Positions 35,823-44,890 of a DNA stretch of 64,000 nt are shown in pieces. Under the pieces are notes generated by a model. The model was not told the origin of the DNA. It did not search any database and worked only from the letters and a program-made list of their open reading frames with translations. Position numbers and translations under genes: made by a program. Location: contig NZ_JAFA01000016.1 of assembly GCF_000519185.1 (NCBI RefSeq), positions 62,001 to 126,000 on the forward strand, read 5' to 3'. Every line of letters begins with the position of its first letter. The first letter of the stretch is position 1. The stretch is from Paraburkholderia nodosa DSM 21604. GTDB taxonomy: Bacteria > Pseudomonadota > Gammaproteobacteria > Burkholderiales > Burkholderiaceae.

Positions 35823-36773
35823 GTGAGCGCAACGCCGCAAGGGTATCGCGGGCGCTTCGCGCCCTCGCCCACTGGCCCGCTGCACTTCGGCTCGCTCGTT
35901 TCGGCGCTCGCGAGCTGGCTCGACGCGCGAGCGCATGGCGGCGTGTGGCTCGTGCGCGTGGAGGACATCGACGGCCCGCGCACGGTGCCAGGTGCAGTCG
36001 AGGACATTCTCGCGACGCTTGCGGCCTTCGGCTTTCACGCCGACGAGCCACCCGAATGGCAGAGCCGCCGCATCGATCTGTACCGCGCGGCGCTCGACCG
36101 GCTGGTCGCCTCAGGCCACGTCTACCCGTGTGGCTGCACACGCAAGGAAATCGCCGATTCGCAACTGCGCGCGCACCAGCGCAACACCACGCTGATCTAT
36201 CCGGGTACCTGCCGCGACGGCCTGCACGGCAAGCCCGCACGCGCGTGGCGGCTGTGCGTGCCTGACGAAGAATCTGCGCACGAACCCGGTGACGAACCTG
36301 TGAGCGTGCACGCCAATCCCGCACTGATCCGCTTTGACGACCGCTGGCAAGGCCCGCAGCACCAGAACCTCGCGACCGAAGTCGGCGATTTCGTGCTGCT
36401 GCGCGCGGACGGTCAATGGGCCTACCAGCTGGCCGTCGTCGTGGACGACGCCGACCAGCGCATCACGCACGTGGTGCGCGGCGCGGACCTGCTCGACTCG
36501 ACGGCGCGGCAAATCTGGCTCCAGCAGTGTCTTGGCGTGCCGACGCCCGCGTATCTTCATGTGCCGGTCGTCACGAACGCGGAGGGCGAAAAGCTCTCGA
36601 AGCAGACCGGGGCGCAGGCGCTCGATGCGTCACGCCCTCTGGAAGCGCTGATGGCTGCGGCGCGGCATCTGGGCCTCGATTTGCACGATCCCGCGCCCGC
36701 GACGCTCGCAGCGTTCCAGTTCGACGCGATCGATGCGTGGCAGCGGCGGCTCGCGCAATTGCCGGCCGCATAA
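35823..36773 (+). CDS. gluQ: Glutamyl-Q tRNA(Asp) synthetase
   Basis: 316 residues from a GTG at 35823. GRFAPSPTGPLHFGSLVSAL is the HIGH-like start of class I GluRS-type enzymes, a zinc site includes YPCGCTRKEI and CRDG, and EGEKLSKQTGA is the KMSKS-like loop. The anticodon-binding C-terminal half of true GluRS is missing, which defines GluQ. It attaches glutamate to queuosine at position 34 of tRNA-Asp. Nine bases after trhO, so probably an operon of two wobble-base modifiers. Confidence 0.95.
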   Translation: MSATPQGYRGRFAPSPTGPLHFGSLVSALASWLDARAHGGVWLVRVEDIDGPRTVPGAVEDILATLAAFGFHADEPPEWQSRRIDLYRAALDRLVASGHVYPCGCTRKEIADSQLRAHQRNTTLIYPGTCRDGLHGKPARAWRLCVPDEESAHEPGDEPVSVHANPALIRFDDRWQGPQHQNLATEVGDFVLLRADGQWAYQLAVVVDDADQRITHVVRGADLLDSTARQIWLQQCLGVPTPAYLHVPVVTNAEGEKLSKQTGAQALDASRPLEALMAAARHLGLDLHDPAPATLAAFQFDAIDAWQRRLAQLPAA

Positions 36774-36775
36774 AC

Positions 36776-36812
36776 AAAAACGGCATGCCGCTGAGCGCGA
36801 CATGCCGTTTTT
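36776..36812. terminator. Bidirectional terminator between gluQ and rhlE
   Basis: AAAAACGGCATG (36776-36787) pairs perfectly with CATGCCGTTTTT (36801-36812), giving a T run on both strands. It serves the convergent gluQ and rhlE transcripts. Confidence 0.9.
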
Positions 36813-36843
36813 TCTGCGTTGCGCGATGATTTCGCGCTCGAAC

Positions 36844-38331
36844 TTAGCTCGACGAAGACGACGTCGGCTTGTTGCGCCACGACGACCCGAGGCCGCCCAG
36901 CAGCGCCGCGAGCGGCTGCTTCGACTGCTGTTTTTGCGGCGCGGCGTTCGCGGGATTGTCTTCCGCCTTGCTGCGCGCACTCGCCGAGGGCTCGTAGGGC
37001 TTCAGGAAAAAGTCGTCGACCGGCTGCGAACGATGATGATGCGGGCGCTCGAAGGAGGCCGCCCGGCGGTGCGTGCCGCGCTCGCCACGCTCACCGCGGC
37101 CTTCGCGGCTCTCATGGCCGTCGCGCTCGCGGCGGCGGCCGCCACTTTCGTGATGCGGCACCGGCACGTCGACCACGAGGCGCTCCACGGTCAGCGGACG
37201 CTTGATGAGCTTCTCGATATCGGCGAGTTGCTTCTTCTCGTTCGGGCTGCACAGCGAAAGCGCATCACCCGAGGCGCCCGCGCGGCCGGTACGGCCGATA
37301 CGGTGCACGTAGTCTTCGGCGTTGAAAGGCAGGTCGAAGTTGATGACGGCGGGCAGCTCGACAATGTCGAGGCCGCGCGCGGCCACGTCGGTCGCCACGA
37401 GCGCTTCGATTTCGCCGCGCTTGAAGGCGTCGAGTGCCTGCATGCGCTCGCTCTGCGTGCGGTCGCCGTGGATCGCGGACGCAACGATGCCCTGCTTTTC
37501 GATCTGGCGTGCGAGACGGCTCGCGCCGATCTTGCTGTTGCAGAACACGATCACCTGCTTCAGGCCCCGGTCGCGGATCAGCTGAACGACCGCGCCGGTC
37601 TTGTCGCCCTCGGCGACTTCGTACACCACCTGGGTGACGTTGGTCGCGGTGGAGTTGCTGCGCGCCACCTCAATGGTCTGCGGCGTGCGCAGATAGGTCG
37701 CGGCAAGCTTCTTGATCTCGCCCGAGAACGTGGCCGAGAAGAGCAGCGTCTGGCGCTCCTTCGGCAGCAGGTTCAGGATGCGCTGCAGGTCGGGCAGGAA
37801 ACCCATGTCGAGCATGCGGTCGGCTTCGTCCAGCACGAGCATCTGCACCTGACCCAGGTTCGTGGTCTTTTGCTGCACGTGGTCGAGCAAGCGGCCAGGC
37901 GTCGCAATCAGGATTTCCACGCCGCGGCGCAGCTCGTCGGACTGCGGATTCATGTCGACGCCGCCGAACACCACCGCGCTGCGCAGCGGCGTGTGCTGCG
38001 CGTAGGTGCGCACGTTGTTGGCGACCTGGTCGGCCAGCTCGCGCGTCGGCGTGAGAATCAACGCACGCACCGGATGGCGGGCGGGCGAAGCGCTCGTGCT
38101 CGCCATCGGCAGGAGGCGTTGCAGGATCGGCAGCGAGAAGCTCGCCGTCTTGCCCGTACCCGTTTGCGCGGCGCCCATCACGTCGCGGCCCGTGAGCACC
38201 ACGGGAATCGCCTCCGCCTGGATCGGCGTGGGCGTCGTGTAGCCCTGCTCCTTGACGGCCCTGAGGATTTCGGGGGCCAGACCAAATTGGTCAAAGTTCG
38301 CAGTGCTGGGCGTGACGGCTGTGTCGGACAT
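36844..38331 (-). CDS. rhlE: DEAD-box RNA helicase RhlE
   Basis: 495 residues. Q motif FGLAPEILRAVKEQGYTTPT PIQ, motif I AAQTGTGKTASF, PTRELADQV, DEADRMLDMGF, SATFSGEIKKLA and HRIGRTGRAG are all in place. The C-terminal tail is basic and disordered (an RGE-rich stretch, HHH, then a poly-Ser end), typical of RhlE1-type proteins, which remodel RNA in ribosome assembly, mRNA decay and cold growth. A leader of over 450 bases with an 11-bp tandem repeat precedes it. Confidence 0.94.
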   Translation of the reverse strand: MSDTAVTPSTANFDQFGLAPEILRAVKEQGYTTPTPIQAEAIPVVLTGRDVMGAAQTGTGKTASFSLPILQRLLPMASTSASPARHPVRALILTPTRELADQVANNVRTYAQHTPLRSAVVFGGVDMNPQSDELRRGVEILIATPGRLLDHVQQKTTNLGQVQMLVLDEADRMLDMGFLPDLQRILNLLPKERQTLLFSATFSGEIKKLAATYLRTPQTIEVARSNSTATNVTQVVYEVAEGDKTGAVVQLIRDRGLKQVIVFCNSKIGASRLARQIEKQGIVASAIHGDRTQSERMQALDAFKRGEIEALVATDVAARGLDIVELPAVINFDLPFNAEDYVHRIGRTGRAGASGDALSLCSPNEKKQLADIEKLIKRPLTVERLVVDVPVPHHESGGRRRERDGHESREGRGERGERGTHRRAASFERPHHHRSQPVDDFFLKPYEPSASARSKAEDNPANAAPQKQQSKQPLAALLGGLGSSWRNKPTSSSSS

Positions 38332-38930
38332 GGTGGCTTCGCTATAAAGGCGCTATTCGCGCAAGGCGCGGGAGCGCCTCAAAAGGTCACTGCTGGGCAT
38401 TGCAGATCAATGCAAAGGCGCCGGACAACACGTCAGGCACCCTGCTGCGACGGGCGGAACACACGCCCGCGAGGGCCTCCCGGCAAACGGATGGCCCGGG
38501 ATGGCCCGTGGACGACGAGTAAATCTGCCGGGGACGGGGCGCTGGCTCCATCGCCGCGCTCGCTCGGGTTCAACCCAGCCAGACTCGCTCGATTCCAGAT
38601 GGTTCCGGCGCCGTCCTGGTCTATTGACTGGCGTGCGCACCGGATATGTCAAAACGGCTCGATCGGCTTTTTCAGGCCGATCCAGCAAGCCTCGGGGCGG
38701 CTTGCTGCCGGCTTGCTGCTTGCGTTCTGCCTGCTTGCTGCCTGCTTGCTGCCGGCGTTCTGCCCGCCCTTTGCGGCAGGCGCAAAGGGCCGAAAGGCCG
38801 GTATTGTAGCACCTTGGCATAAATCCCTATGGCAGCGGGCCATGCGTTCTGCAACATGGCGCACGAGGAAAACCCGCGCGCCATGCGGCGAAGCATCGCA
38901 CCCTTTTTCCGCCAGCCCGCTGCTCACCAC
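38332..38930. other. Long 5' leader/promoter region of rhlE
   Basis: No gene I can support in 599 bases; ORFs here are low-complexity frames through repeats. On the minus strand TACAAT at 38808-38803 is a candidate -10, implying transcription from near 38797 and a 5' leader of about 465 bases. The -35 is weak. Confidence 0.45.
38698..38774. repeat. Seven 11-bp tandem repeats in the rhlE leader
   Basis: Units of 11 bp begin at 38698, 38709, 38720, 38731, 38742, 38753 and 38764; the plus-strand consensus is CGGCTTGCTGC. Units 1 and 2 are identical, as are 4 and 5; the last is the most diverged. The 11-bp period is not a multiple of three, so it argues against coding. Confidence 0.93.
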
Positions 38931-40367
38931 TCACCACGTCTCGCGCATCACCATCAGCCGCAGTTCGGTCATATCCTCGATCGCGTAGCGTACGCCCTCG
39001 CGCCCGAGGCCCGAGTCCTTCACGCCGCCGTACGGCATGTTATCGACGCGAAATGACGGAATGTCGTTGATCACCACGCCGCCCACGTCGAGCCCGTCCC
39101 ACGCGCGATGCGCGTTGGCGAGCGAATCCGTGAACACGCCCGCCTGCAGGCCGAAATCGCTGTCGTTGACGATCTCGAGCGCACGGCCGAAGTCGTCGAA
39201 ACGCTCCAGGATCGCGACCGGCCCGAACGCCTCCTTGCGATAGAGGTCGGTGTCGCGGCGCACATCTTCGAGCAGTGTGGCCTCGAACATCGCACCGTCC
39301 ACCTTGCCGCCCGCGACGATCTTCGCACCCGCGAGCACCGCGCTCTCCATCCAGCCCGCGAGGCGCTTCGACTCGGACTCGGAGATCATCGGCCCGACGA
39401 AGGTCGTCTCGTCCTTCGGGTCGCCCATCTTGAGCGTCTTGACCTTGGCGATCAGCTTCTCGCGCAGCGCGTCGTAAATCGACGCATGCACGAGAATGCG
39501 CTGCACGCCGATGCAGCTCTGTCCCGACTGGTAGTACGCGCCGAACGCGAGGCGCTCGACCACGTAATCGAGCTTGCCGCCCTGATCGCCGTCGACGATG
39601 GCCGCCGCATTGCCGCCCAGCTCCAGCACCACCTTCTTCTTGCCGGCCTTCTTCTTGAGGTCCCAGCCCACCGCGGGCGAGCCCGTGAACGAGAGCAGCT
39701 TGAAGCGCTCGTCGGTGGTGAAGAGGTCGGCGCCGTCGCGGTGCGCGGGCAGGATCGAGAACGCGCCCTTGGGCAGGTCGGTTTCCGCCAGCACCTCGCC
39801 GATGATGAGCGCCCCCACCGGCGTGCGGCTCGCGGGCTTCAGCACGAACGGCACGCCTGCGGCGAGCGCCGGCGCGACTTTGTGCGCAGCCAGATTGAGC
39901 GGGAAATTGAACGGCGAGATGAACGAGCACGGCCCGATCGGCACACGCTTCACGTAGCCGTGATAGCCCTTCGCGCGCGCCGAAATCTCGAGATTCACAA
40001 TCTCGCCGTCGATGCGCACGCTCTCTTCGGCGGCCACGCGAAACGTGTCGATCAGGCGCGTGGCCTCGCCGCGCGAGTCGTTGATCGGCTTGCCCGCCTC
40101 GATGCACAGCGCCATCGCCAGCTCGTCAAAGCGCTCGCGAAAGCGCGCCACGCAATGGTCGATCACGGCCTGGCGCTTGTACGGCGGGAACGCGCGCATG
40201 GCGGGCATGGCGGCTTCGGCTGCCGCGATGGCTTTGTCGATCGCTTTCGCGTCGGCGAGCGCGACGCGCGTGGCGACTTCGCCGCTGTATTTATCGGTGA
40301 CTTCGAGGTCGGTGTTGGCGGCGACGGCCTCATTGGCCAGATAGTACGGATAAGTCGGTTTGAGCAT
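38931..40367 (-). CDS. NAD(P)-dependent aldehyde dehydrogenase
   Basis: 478 residues. SFISPFNFPLNLAAHKVAPA and the cofactor region LLSFTGSPAVGWDL are typical; the general base Glu is in KVVLELGGNAA and the nucleophile Cys in YQSGQSCIGVQRI. The sequence looks closest to the glycolaldehyde/phosphonoacetaldehyde/ALDH21-like branch, but I cannot name the substrate. It starts 25 bases after the acetolactate-synthase-type gene with GGAG before the ATG, so it is probably its operon partner. Confidence 0.87.
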   Translation of the reverse strand: MLKPTYPYYLANEAVAANTDLEVTDKYSGEVATRVALADAKAIDKAIAAAEAAMPAMRAFPPYKRQAVIDHCVARFRERFDELAMALCIEAGKPINDSRGEATRLIDTFRVAAEESVRIDGEIVNLEISARAKGYHGYVKRVPIGPCSFISPFNFPLNLAAHKVAPALAAGVPFVLKPASRTPVGALIIGEVLAETDLPKGAFSILPAHRDGADLFTTDERFKLLSFTGSPAVGWDLKKKAGKKKVVLELGGNAAAIVDGDQGGKLDYVVERLAFGAYYQSGQSCIGVQRILVHASIYDALREKLIAKVKTLKMGDPKDETTFVGPMISESESKRLAGWMESAVLAGAKIVAGGKVDGAMFEATLLEDVRRDTDLYRKEAFGPVAILERFDDFGRALEIVNDSDFGLQAGVFTDSLANAHRAWDGLDVGGVVINDIPSFRVDNMPYGGVKDSGLGREGVRYAIEDMTELRLMVMRETW

Positions 40368-40391
40368 GACGGGTTCTCCGTAAGTGCGGCG

Positions 40392-42038
40392 TCAAAGCTG
40401 CGCGCTCAGGCGCTTGATGTCGCGATTGAGCACGCGCTCGTTGTCCGAATAGTCGATGGGCACGTCGATTACATGCACGCCCGGTTGCGCCAGGCACTGC
40501 TCGACGAGCGGCTTGAGCTGGTCCGCCGAGCCCACGCGGTGGCCATGCGCGCCGTAGCTCTGCGCATAGTCGACGAAATCGGGGTTCTGCAGCGTCATCC
40601 CGTAATCGGGGAAATTCATGTTCTCCTGCTTCCAGCGGATCATGCCGAACGCGTCGTCGCGCAACAGCAGCACGACGAGATCGAGCTTCAGGCGCACCGC
40701 GGTCTCCAGCTCCTGCGAATTCATCATGAAACCGCCGTCGCCGCACACCGCCACGACCTTGCGCTGCGGATGCACGATCTTCGTGGCAATGGCCGAAGGC
40801 AGCCCCGCACCCATCGAGGCGAGCGCGTTGTCGAGCAGGATCGAATTGGGCTCACGCGCGCGGTAGTAGCGCGCGAACCAGATCTTGTACATGCCGTTGT
40901 CGAGGCACAGGATGCCGTCCTCGGGCATCGCGCCGTACACGTCGTGCACGAGCCGCACCGGATACATGGGAAAGCGCTCGTCGTGCTGGCCTTTGGCGAG
41001 ATGCGCCTCGAAATGGCGCTTGATCTCCTCGAAGCGCGCGAAGTCCCACGCGTGCTCGCGCGGTTTCAGGCTTTCCTTGAGCTGCCACACGGCGTTGGCG
41101 ATGTCGCCCACCACCTCGATCTGCGGAAAATACACGGGGTCGACTTCCGCGCCGAGAAAATTCACGTGGATGACGGTTTTCTCTTCCGCGCTGCGCATGA
41201 AGAACGGTGGCTTTTCGATCACGTCGTGGCCGACGTTGATGATGCAGTCGGCGTGCTCGATCGCGCGGTGCACGAAGTCGCCGTCCGACAGCGTGGCGTT
41301 GCCGAGCCATAGCGGATGCGACTCGTCGATCACGCCCTTGCCCATCTGCGTGGTGAAGAACGGGATGCCGGTTTCGTCGACGAACTCGCGCAGCACGTTG
41401 CGCGTGGTCTTGCGATTGCCCCCGGCGCCGATCATGAGAAGCGGATGGCGCGCCTTGCAGATCGCCCCGACCGCGTGCGCGACGGCCTTTTCCTCGGCCA
41501 CGGGCCGGCGGCTGAAGCTTTTGGGAATGGGCTTGCCGTCGCCTTCCTCGTCGGCCACATCTTCGGGCAGTTCGAGATGCACGGCGCCGGGCCGCTCCTG
41601 CTCAGCCTGGCGAAACGCCTCGCGCACGAGCGCCGGAATGTTGCCGATGGAGACGATCTGACGCGCGTACTTGGTGAGCGGCTCCATCATGCGCACCACG
41701 TCGACGATCTGGAAATGGCCCTGCTTGCTCGACTTGATGGGCTTCTGGCCCGTGACCATCAGCATGGGCATGCCGCCCAACTGCGCGTAGGCCGCGGCGG
41801 TCACGAAATTGGTGGCGCCGGGCCCGAGCGTGGCCAGACACACGCCGGTGCGCCCCGTCAGCCGTCCGTAAGTGGCGGCCATGAAGCCCGCGGCCTGCTC
41901 GTGGCGCGTGACGATCAGACGAATCTTCGAGCGCCGCAGCGATTCGAGCAGATCGAGGTTCTCTTCCCCTGGAATACCGAACACATAGTCGACGCCTTCG
42001 GCTTCGAGCGCCTTCACGAACAGATCCGATGCTTTCAT
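40392..42038 (-). CDS. Acetolactate-synthase-type ThDP enzyme (catabolic AlsS-like)
   Basis: 548 residues from the ATG at 42038, with GAGG upstream. YVFGIPGEENLDLLESLRRS with the ThDP-activating Glu, the RHEQAAGFMAATYGRLTGRT region, the ThDP/Mg motif VCGDGGFMMNSQELETAVRL and LLRDDAFGMIRWKQ are all present. No regulatory small-subunit gene (ilvH) is adjacent, so it resembles the stand-alone AlsS type, which condenses two pyruvates to acetolactate. Pairing with an aldehyde dehydrogenase leaves open a different 2-oxoacid decarboxylating role. Confidence 0.85.
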   Translation of the reverse strand: MKASDLFVKALEAEGVDYVFGIPGEENLDLLESLRRSKIRLIVTRHEQAAGFMAATYGRLTGRTGVCLATLGPGATNFVTAAAYAQLGGMPMLMVTGQKPIKSSKQGHFQIVDVVRMMEPLTKYARQIVSIGNIPALVREAFRQAEQERPGAVHLELPEDVADEEGDGKPIPKSFSRRPVAEEKAVAHAVGAICKARHPLLMIGAGGNRKTTRNVLREFVDETGIPFFTTQMGKGVIDESHPLWLGNATLSDGDFVHRAIEHADCIINVGHDVIEKPPFFMRSAEEKTVIHVNFLGAEVDPVYFPQIEVVGDIANAVWQLKESLKPREHAWDFARFEEIKRHFEAHLAKGQHDERFPMYPVRLVHDVYGAMPEDGILCLDNGMYKIWFARYYRAREPNSILLDNALASMGAGLPSAIATKIVHPQRKVVAVCGDGGFMMNSQELETAVRLKLDLVVLLLRDDAFGMIRWKQENMNFPDYGMTLQNPDFVDYAQSYGAHGHRVGSADQLKPLVEQCLAQPGVHVIDVPIDYSDNERVLNRDIKRLSAQL

Positions 42039-42153
42039 CGACCACCTCGCTGGCAAGCGCGTGGCCGACGGCGCGGGCGGCAGCCGACCTTCGCGAACAG
42101 GCCGACAGGTTACTCCCGCCAGGCGGAATGTGTCGTGAAGCGTGCGTTCGGCG

Positions 42154-42549
42154 TTAGCGCATGATCGTCGCGCAGCCCGAGAGCACCGGCTTCGGACTCG
42201 CGTCGGACGTGACGTCGTAGAGATCCGCGCCAGGGCCCTTGGTCCACCACGTGTAGCGGTCGGCGACGTACTTCACGCCCGAAGCCGCGATCACGCCGAC
42301 GAAAAGAAGCTTGCGGCCTGCCACGGGCACGAGCGCGAAGCTCTGCCCGTTGGCCGCGTTGAGATAGGTGACCTTGAAGGTCTTGCTGTTGGCGCAGGTG
42401 TAGCTGAACGTGTGGCGGGACTGCACCTGGATGTCACGCACTTCGAGCGGGGCCGCCGCATTTGCCGCATTCGCGGCGCCCACGTGCAGCGCGGCGGCGA
42501 GACCGCACGCAGCCGCCAGCCGGATTGCACCGCTTCGAGCATTGATCAT
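42154..42549 (-). CDS. Periplasmic C-type lysozyme inhibitor (MliC/PliC family)
   Basis: 131 residues. A signal peptide (RLAAACGLAAALHVGAANA) is followed by a single MliC domain: FSYTCANSKTFKVTYLN and the hallmark SGVKYVADRYTWWTKGPGAD, whose Ser and Lys insert into the lysozyme active site in known family members. I favour soluble PliC over lipid-anchored MliC because the only Cys near the signal is too close to the start. It follows purT by about 50 bases on the same strand. Confidence 0.8.
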   Translation of the reverse strand: MINARSGAIRLAAACGLAAALHVGAANAANAAAPLEVRDIQVQSRHTFSYTCANSKTFKVTYLNAANGQSFALVPVAGRKLLFVGVIAASGVKYVADRYTWWTKGPGADLYDVTSDASPKPVLSGCATIMR

Positions 42550-42599
42550 CGTGTTCTCCGTGGGTTGCGTTGGCGTTGCGCCGGCCCAGCGCCCTACGC

Positions 42600-43823
42600 T
42601 CACTGTGCGGCGTCGCCCGGCACCGGACGCACCGCCGCGGCCGCTTCGCGGGCGCGCGAGCGGGCCTCGTCGGTGTCGGCGCCCGTGGCGAGCGCGACGC
42701 CCATGCGGCGCTTCACGAAGCTCTCGGGCTTGCCGAAGAGGCGCAAATCCGCGCCCGGCACGGCCAGCGCTTGTGCAACGCCTTCGAACGCGATGCCGCG
42801 CGCGTCCATGCCGCCGTAGATCACGGCCGAAGCGCCCGGACCGCGCGCCGTCGTATCGACGGGCAGGCCGAGAATCGCGCGCGCATGCAGTTCGAACTCG
42901 GAGAAGCGCTGCGACGCCAGCGTGACGAGCCCCGTGTCGTGGGGGCGCGGGCTCACTTCCGAGAACCACACCTCGTCGCCGCGCACGAACAGCTCGACGC
43001 CGAAGAGACCGCGGCCGCCCAGCGCTTCGGTCACCTTGTGCGAGATCTCGCGCGAGCGCTCGAGCGCCTTCGCGCTCATCGGCTGCGGCTGCCACGATTC
43101 GACGTAGTCGCCGTCCACCTGGAGGTGGCCGATCGGATCGCAGAAATACGTTTGCACCTGGCCGCTGGCCGGGTCGATCGCGCGCACGGTGAGCTGCGTG
43201 ATTTCATAGTCGAAGTTGATGAAGCCCTCGACGATCACGCGCCCGCGGTTCACGCGGCCGCCCGCCAGCGCATATTCCCAGGCGCGCTCGACGTCGGCGT
43301 CGCTGCGCACGACCGACTGCCCCTTGCCCGACGACGACATCACCGGCTTCACCACGCATGGATAGCCGACCTTGGCGACGCCCGCCTTCAGCTCGTCGAG
43401 CGAATCGGCGAACGCATAGGGCGAGGTGGCGAGGCCGAGTTCCTCGGCGGCGAGGCGGCGGATGCCTTCGCGGTTCATCGTGAGCTGCGCGGCGCGCGCG
43501 GTGGGGATCACCTCGGCGACACCCTCGGCCTCGACGGCGGCGAGCGCGTCGGTGGCGATCGCTTCGATTTCGGGCACGACGAGATGGGGGCGTTCGGCGT
43601 CGATGAGCGCGCGCAGCGCCTTGGGATCGGCCATGTCGATCACGTGTGCGCGATGCGCGACCTGATGGCCGGGCGCGTTTTCGTAACGATCGACGGCGAT
43701 CACCTCAACGCCGAGACGCTGCAGCGCGATGATCACTTCCTTGCCAAGCTCGCCCGCGCCGAGCAGCATGACACGGGTGGCGGAAGCGGAAAGCGGTGTG
43801 CCGATGCGGGGGCGGGTTTGCAT
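42600..43823 (-). CDS. purT: Formate-dependent GAR transformylase
   Basis: 407 residues. VMLLGAGELGKEVIIALQRL starts the domain, the ATP-grasp fold includes CVVKPVMSSSGKGQSVV and LFGVELFVRGDEVWFSEVSP, and RPHDTGLVTL is typical. It forms formyl-GAR from GAR, formate and ATP, the formate-using alternative to PurN. GGAGAC precedes the ATG at 43823. The PurD product made by the gene at 16.6 kb is its substrate. Confidence 0.97.
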   Translation of the reverse strand: MQTRPRIGTPLSASATRVMLLGAGELGKEVIIALQRLGVEVIAVDRYENAPGHQVAHRAHVIDMADPKALRALIDAERPHLVVPEIEAIATDALAAVEAEGVAEVIPTARAAQLTMNREGIRRLAAEELGLATSPYAFADSLDELKAGVAKVGYPCVVKPVMSSSGKGQSVVRSDADVERAWEYALAGGRVNRGRVIVEGFINFDYEITQLTVRAIDPASGQVQTYFCDPIGHLQVDGDYVESWQPQPMSAKALERSREISHKVTEALGGRGLFGVELFVRGDEVWFSEVSPRPHDTGLVTLASQRFSEFELHARAILGLPVDTTARGPGASAVIYGGMDARGIAFEGVAQALAVPGADLRLFGKPESFVKRRMGVALATGADTDEARSRAREAAAAVRPVPGDAAQ

Positions 43824-44013
43824 GATGTCTCCGGAATGGCGGTATGGCGCAAATGCGTAAGAGCGCCGATGTTAACACGCGGCCTTGCCGTGGCGAGGCG
43901 CTTTGGGCCGTGGCCGGCCGCCCGCTTCAGGCGCGGCGTACGCACGTTTGCGCTCGCATGCTGCAGCGCGGTGCGTTACGCTTACGCCTTCGTCGATTAC
44001 GAGGAACGATGCG

Positions 44014-44679
44014 ATGCCTAATAGCCAGACGGCGAGCCGGACGCCGAGCCAGGCACCGAGCCAGAGTCCGCGCGTGAAGATGCGCCTGCGCCCTGCCCGA
44101 GGCGGACTCGCGCGAAAACTGACCTCGCGCACGGCGATGCTCGCTGCGGCCCTGCTGGTGTGCGCGTGCAAGCTGCCCGTGCATACGGACGCCTCCGCGC
44201 CGCTACCCGATCCGTTCAACCCCGCCACGACGCAGCTGCTCGACAACACGCACTGGCAGCTCGTGGAATGGAAGCGCGCCGACGGCACGATGCGCGCCCT
44301 GCCGGGCCGCGACGCCGATGCCGGCAACACCGAAAACCCCGACGCTCGCCCGATCACGCTCGACCTCTCGACCGAGAGCGGCCAGCGCCGCGCAAGCGGC
44401 TTCTCGGGCTGCAACCGCTATTTCGGCGCCTATACGCTCAAGAACGGCCTGCTCTCGTTCAGCCAGCTCGGCGGCACGCGCATGGCCTGCATCGGCGCGG
44501 GCGGCGATATCGAGGGCGCTTATCTGGAAGCGCTCTCGCATATCGCGCGCTCGGGCGTACAGATGCGCCATCCGCAATCGCTCTTTCTCGTGCTCGAAAA
44601 CGGCGACCGCCTGACGTTCGGCGAGCAGGGCGCCGAGCCGGCCCCGACGCCCGCCTCCGAAGCCAAACCGGCGCAGTGA
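44014..44679 (+). CDS. META-domain (HslJ-like) probable lipoprotein
   Basis: 221 residues from the ATG at 44014, with GAGG upstream. A basic N-terminal stretch leads to a hydrophobic segment ending LLVCACKLP, a plausible lipobox. The META domain runs from about residue 70: HWQLVEWKRADGTMRALPG, ASGFSGCNRYFGAYTLKNG and LGGTRMACIGAGGDIEGAYL. HslJ-like proteins are outer-membrane or periplasmic and linked to heat and novobiocin tolerance in E. coli. Single gene ended by a strong terminator. Confidence 0.82.
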   Translation: MPNSQTASRTPSQAPSQSPRVKMRLRPARGGLARKLTSRTAMLAAALLVCACKLPVHTDASAPLPDPFNPATTQLLDNTHWQLVEWKRADGTMRALPGRDADAGNTENPDARPITLDLSTESGQRRASGFSGCNRYFGAYTLKNGLLSFSQLGGTRMACIGAGGDIEGAYLEALSHIARSGVQMRHPQSLFLVLENGDRLTFGEQGAEPAPTPASEAKPAQ

Positions 44680-44696
44680 ACGCTGCGCGCATGAGC

Positions 44697-44729
44697 CGCC
44701 GCGCCCTTACCCGGCGCGGCGCTTTTTTT
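44697..44729 (+). terminator. Intrinsic terminator after the META-domain gene
   Basis: CGCCGCGCC (44697-44705) pairs with GGCGCGGCG (44713-44721) around a seven-base loop and is followed by seven Ts. Confidence 0.92.
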
Positions 44730-44890
44730 GTTGCGCGCGAACCAAAGCGGCGCGCGCAAGGTCTTTGGCGTGTCGGGCGCGCAACGCCTGCCGTGCCGCG
44801 CGCAACACCGCCCTCAAGTGGATGGCGGCGCGCAGGGGCCGAGCGGTTACACTCCACACGTCGCACACCTTCTCTACGTACATCTTCGGC

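Noticed and set aside
38407..38930. Possible small genes in the rhlE upstream region
   Set aside because: The frames run through 11-bp tandem repeats and encode Gln/Ala/Ser-rich low-complexity peptides without start signals.
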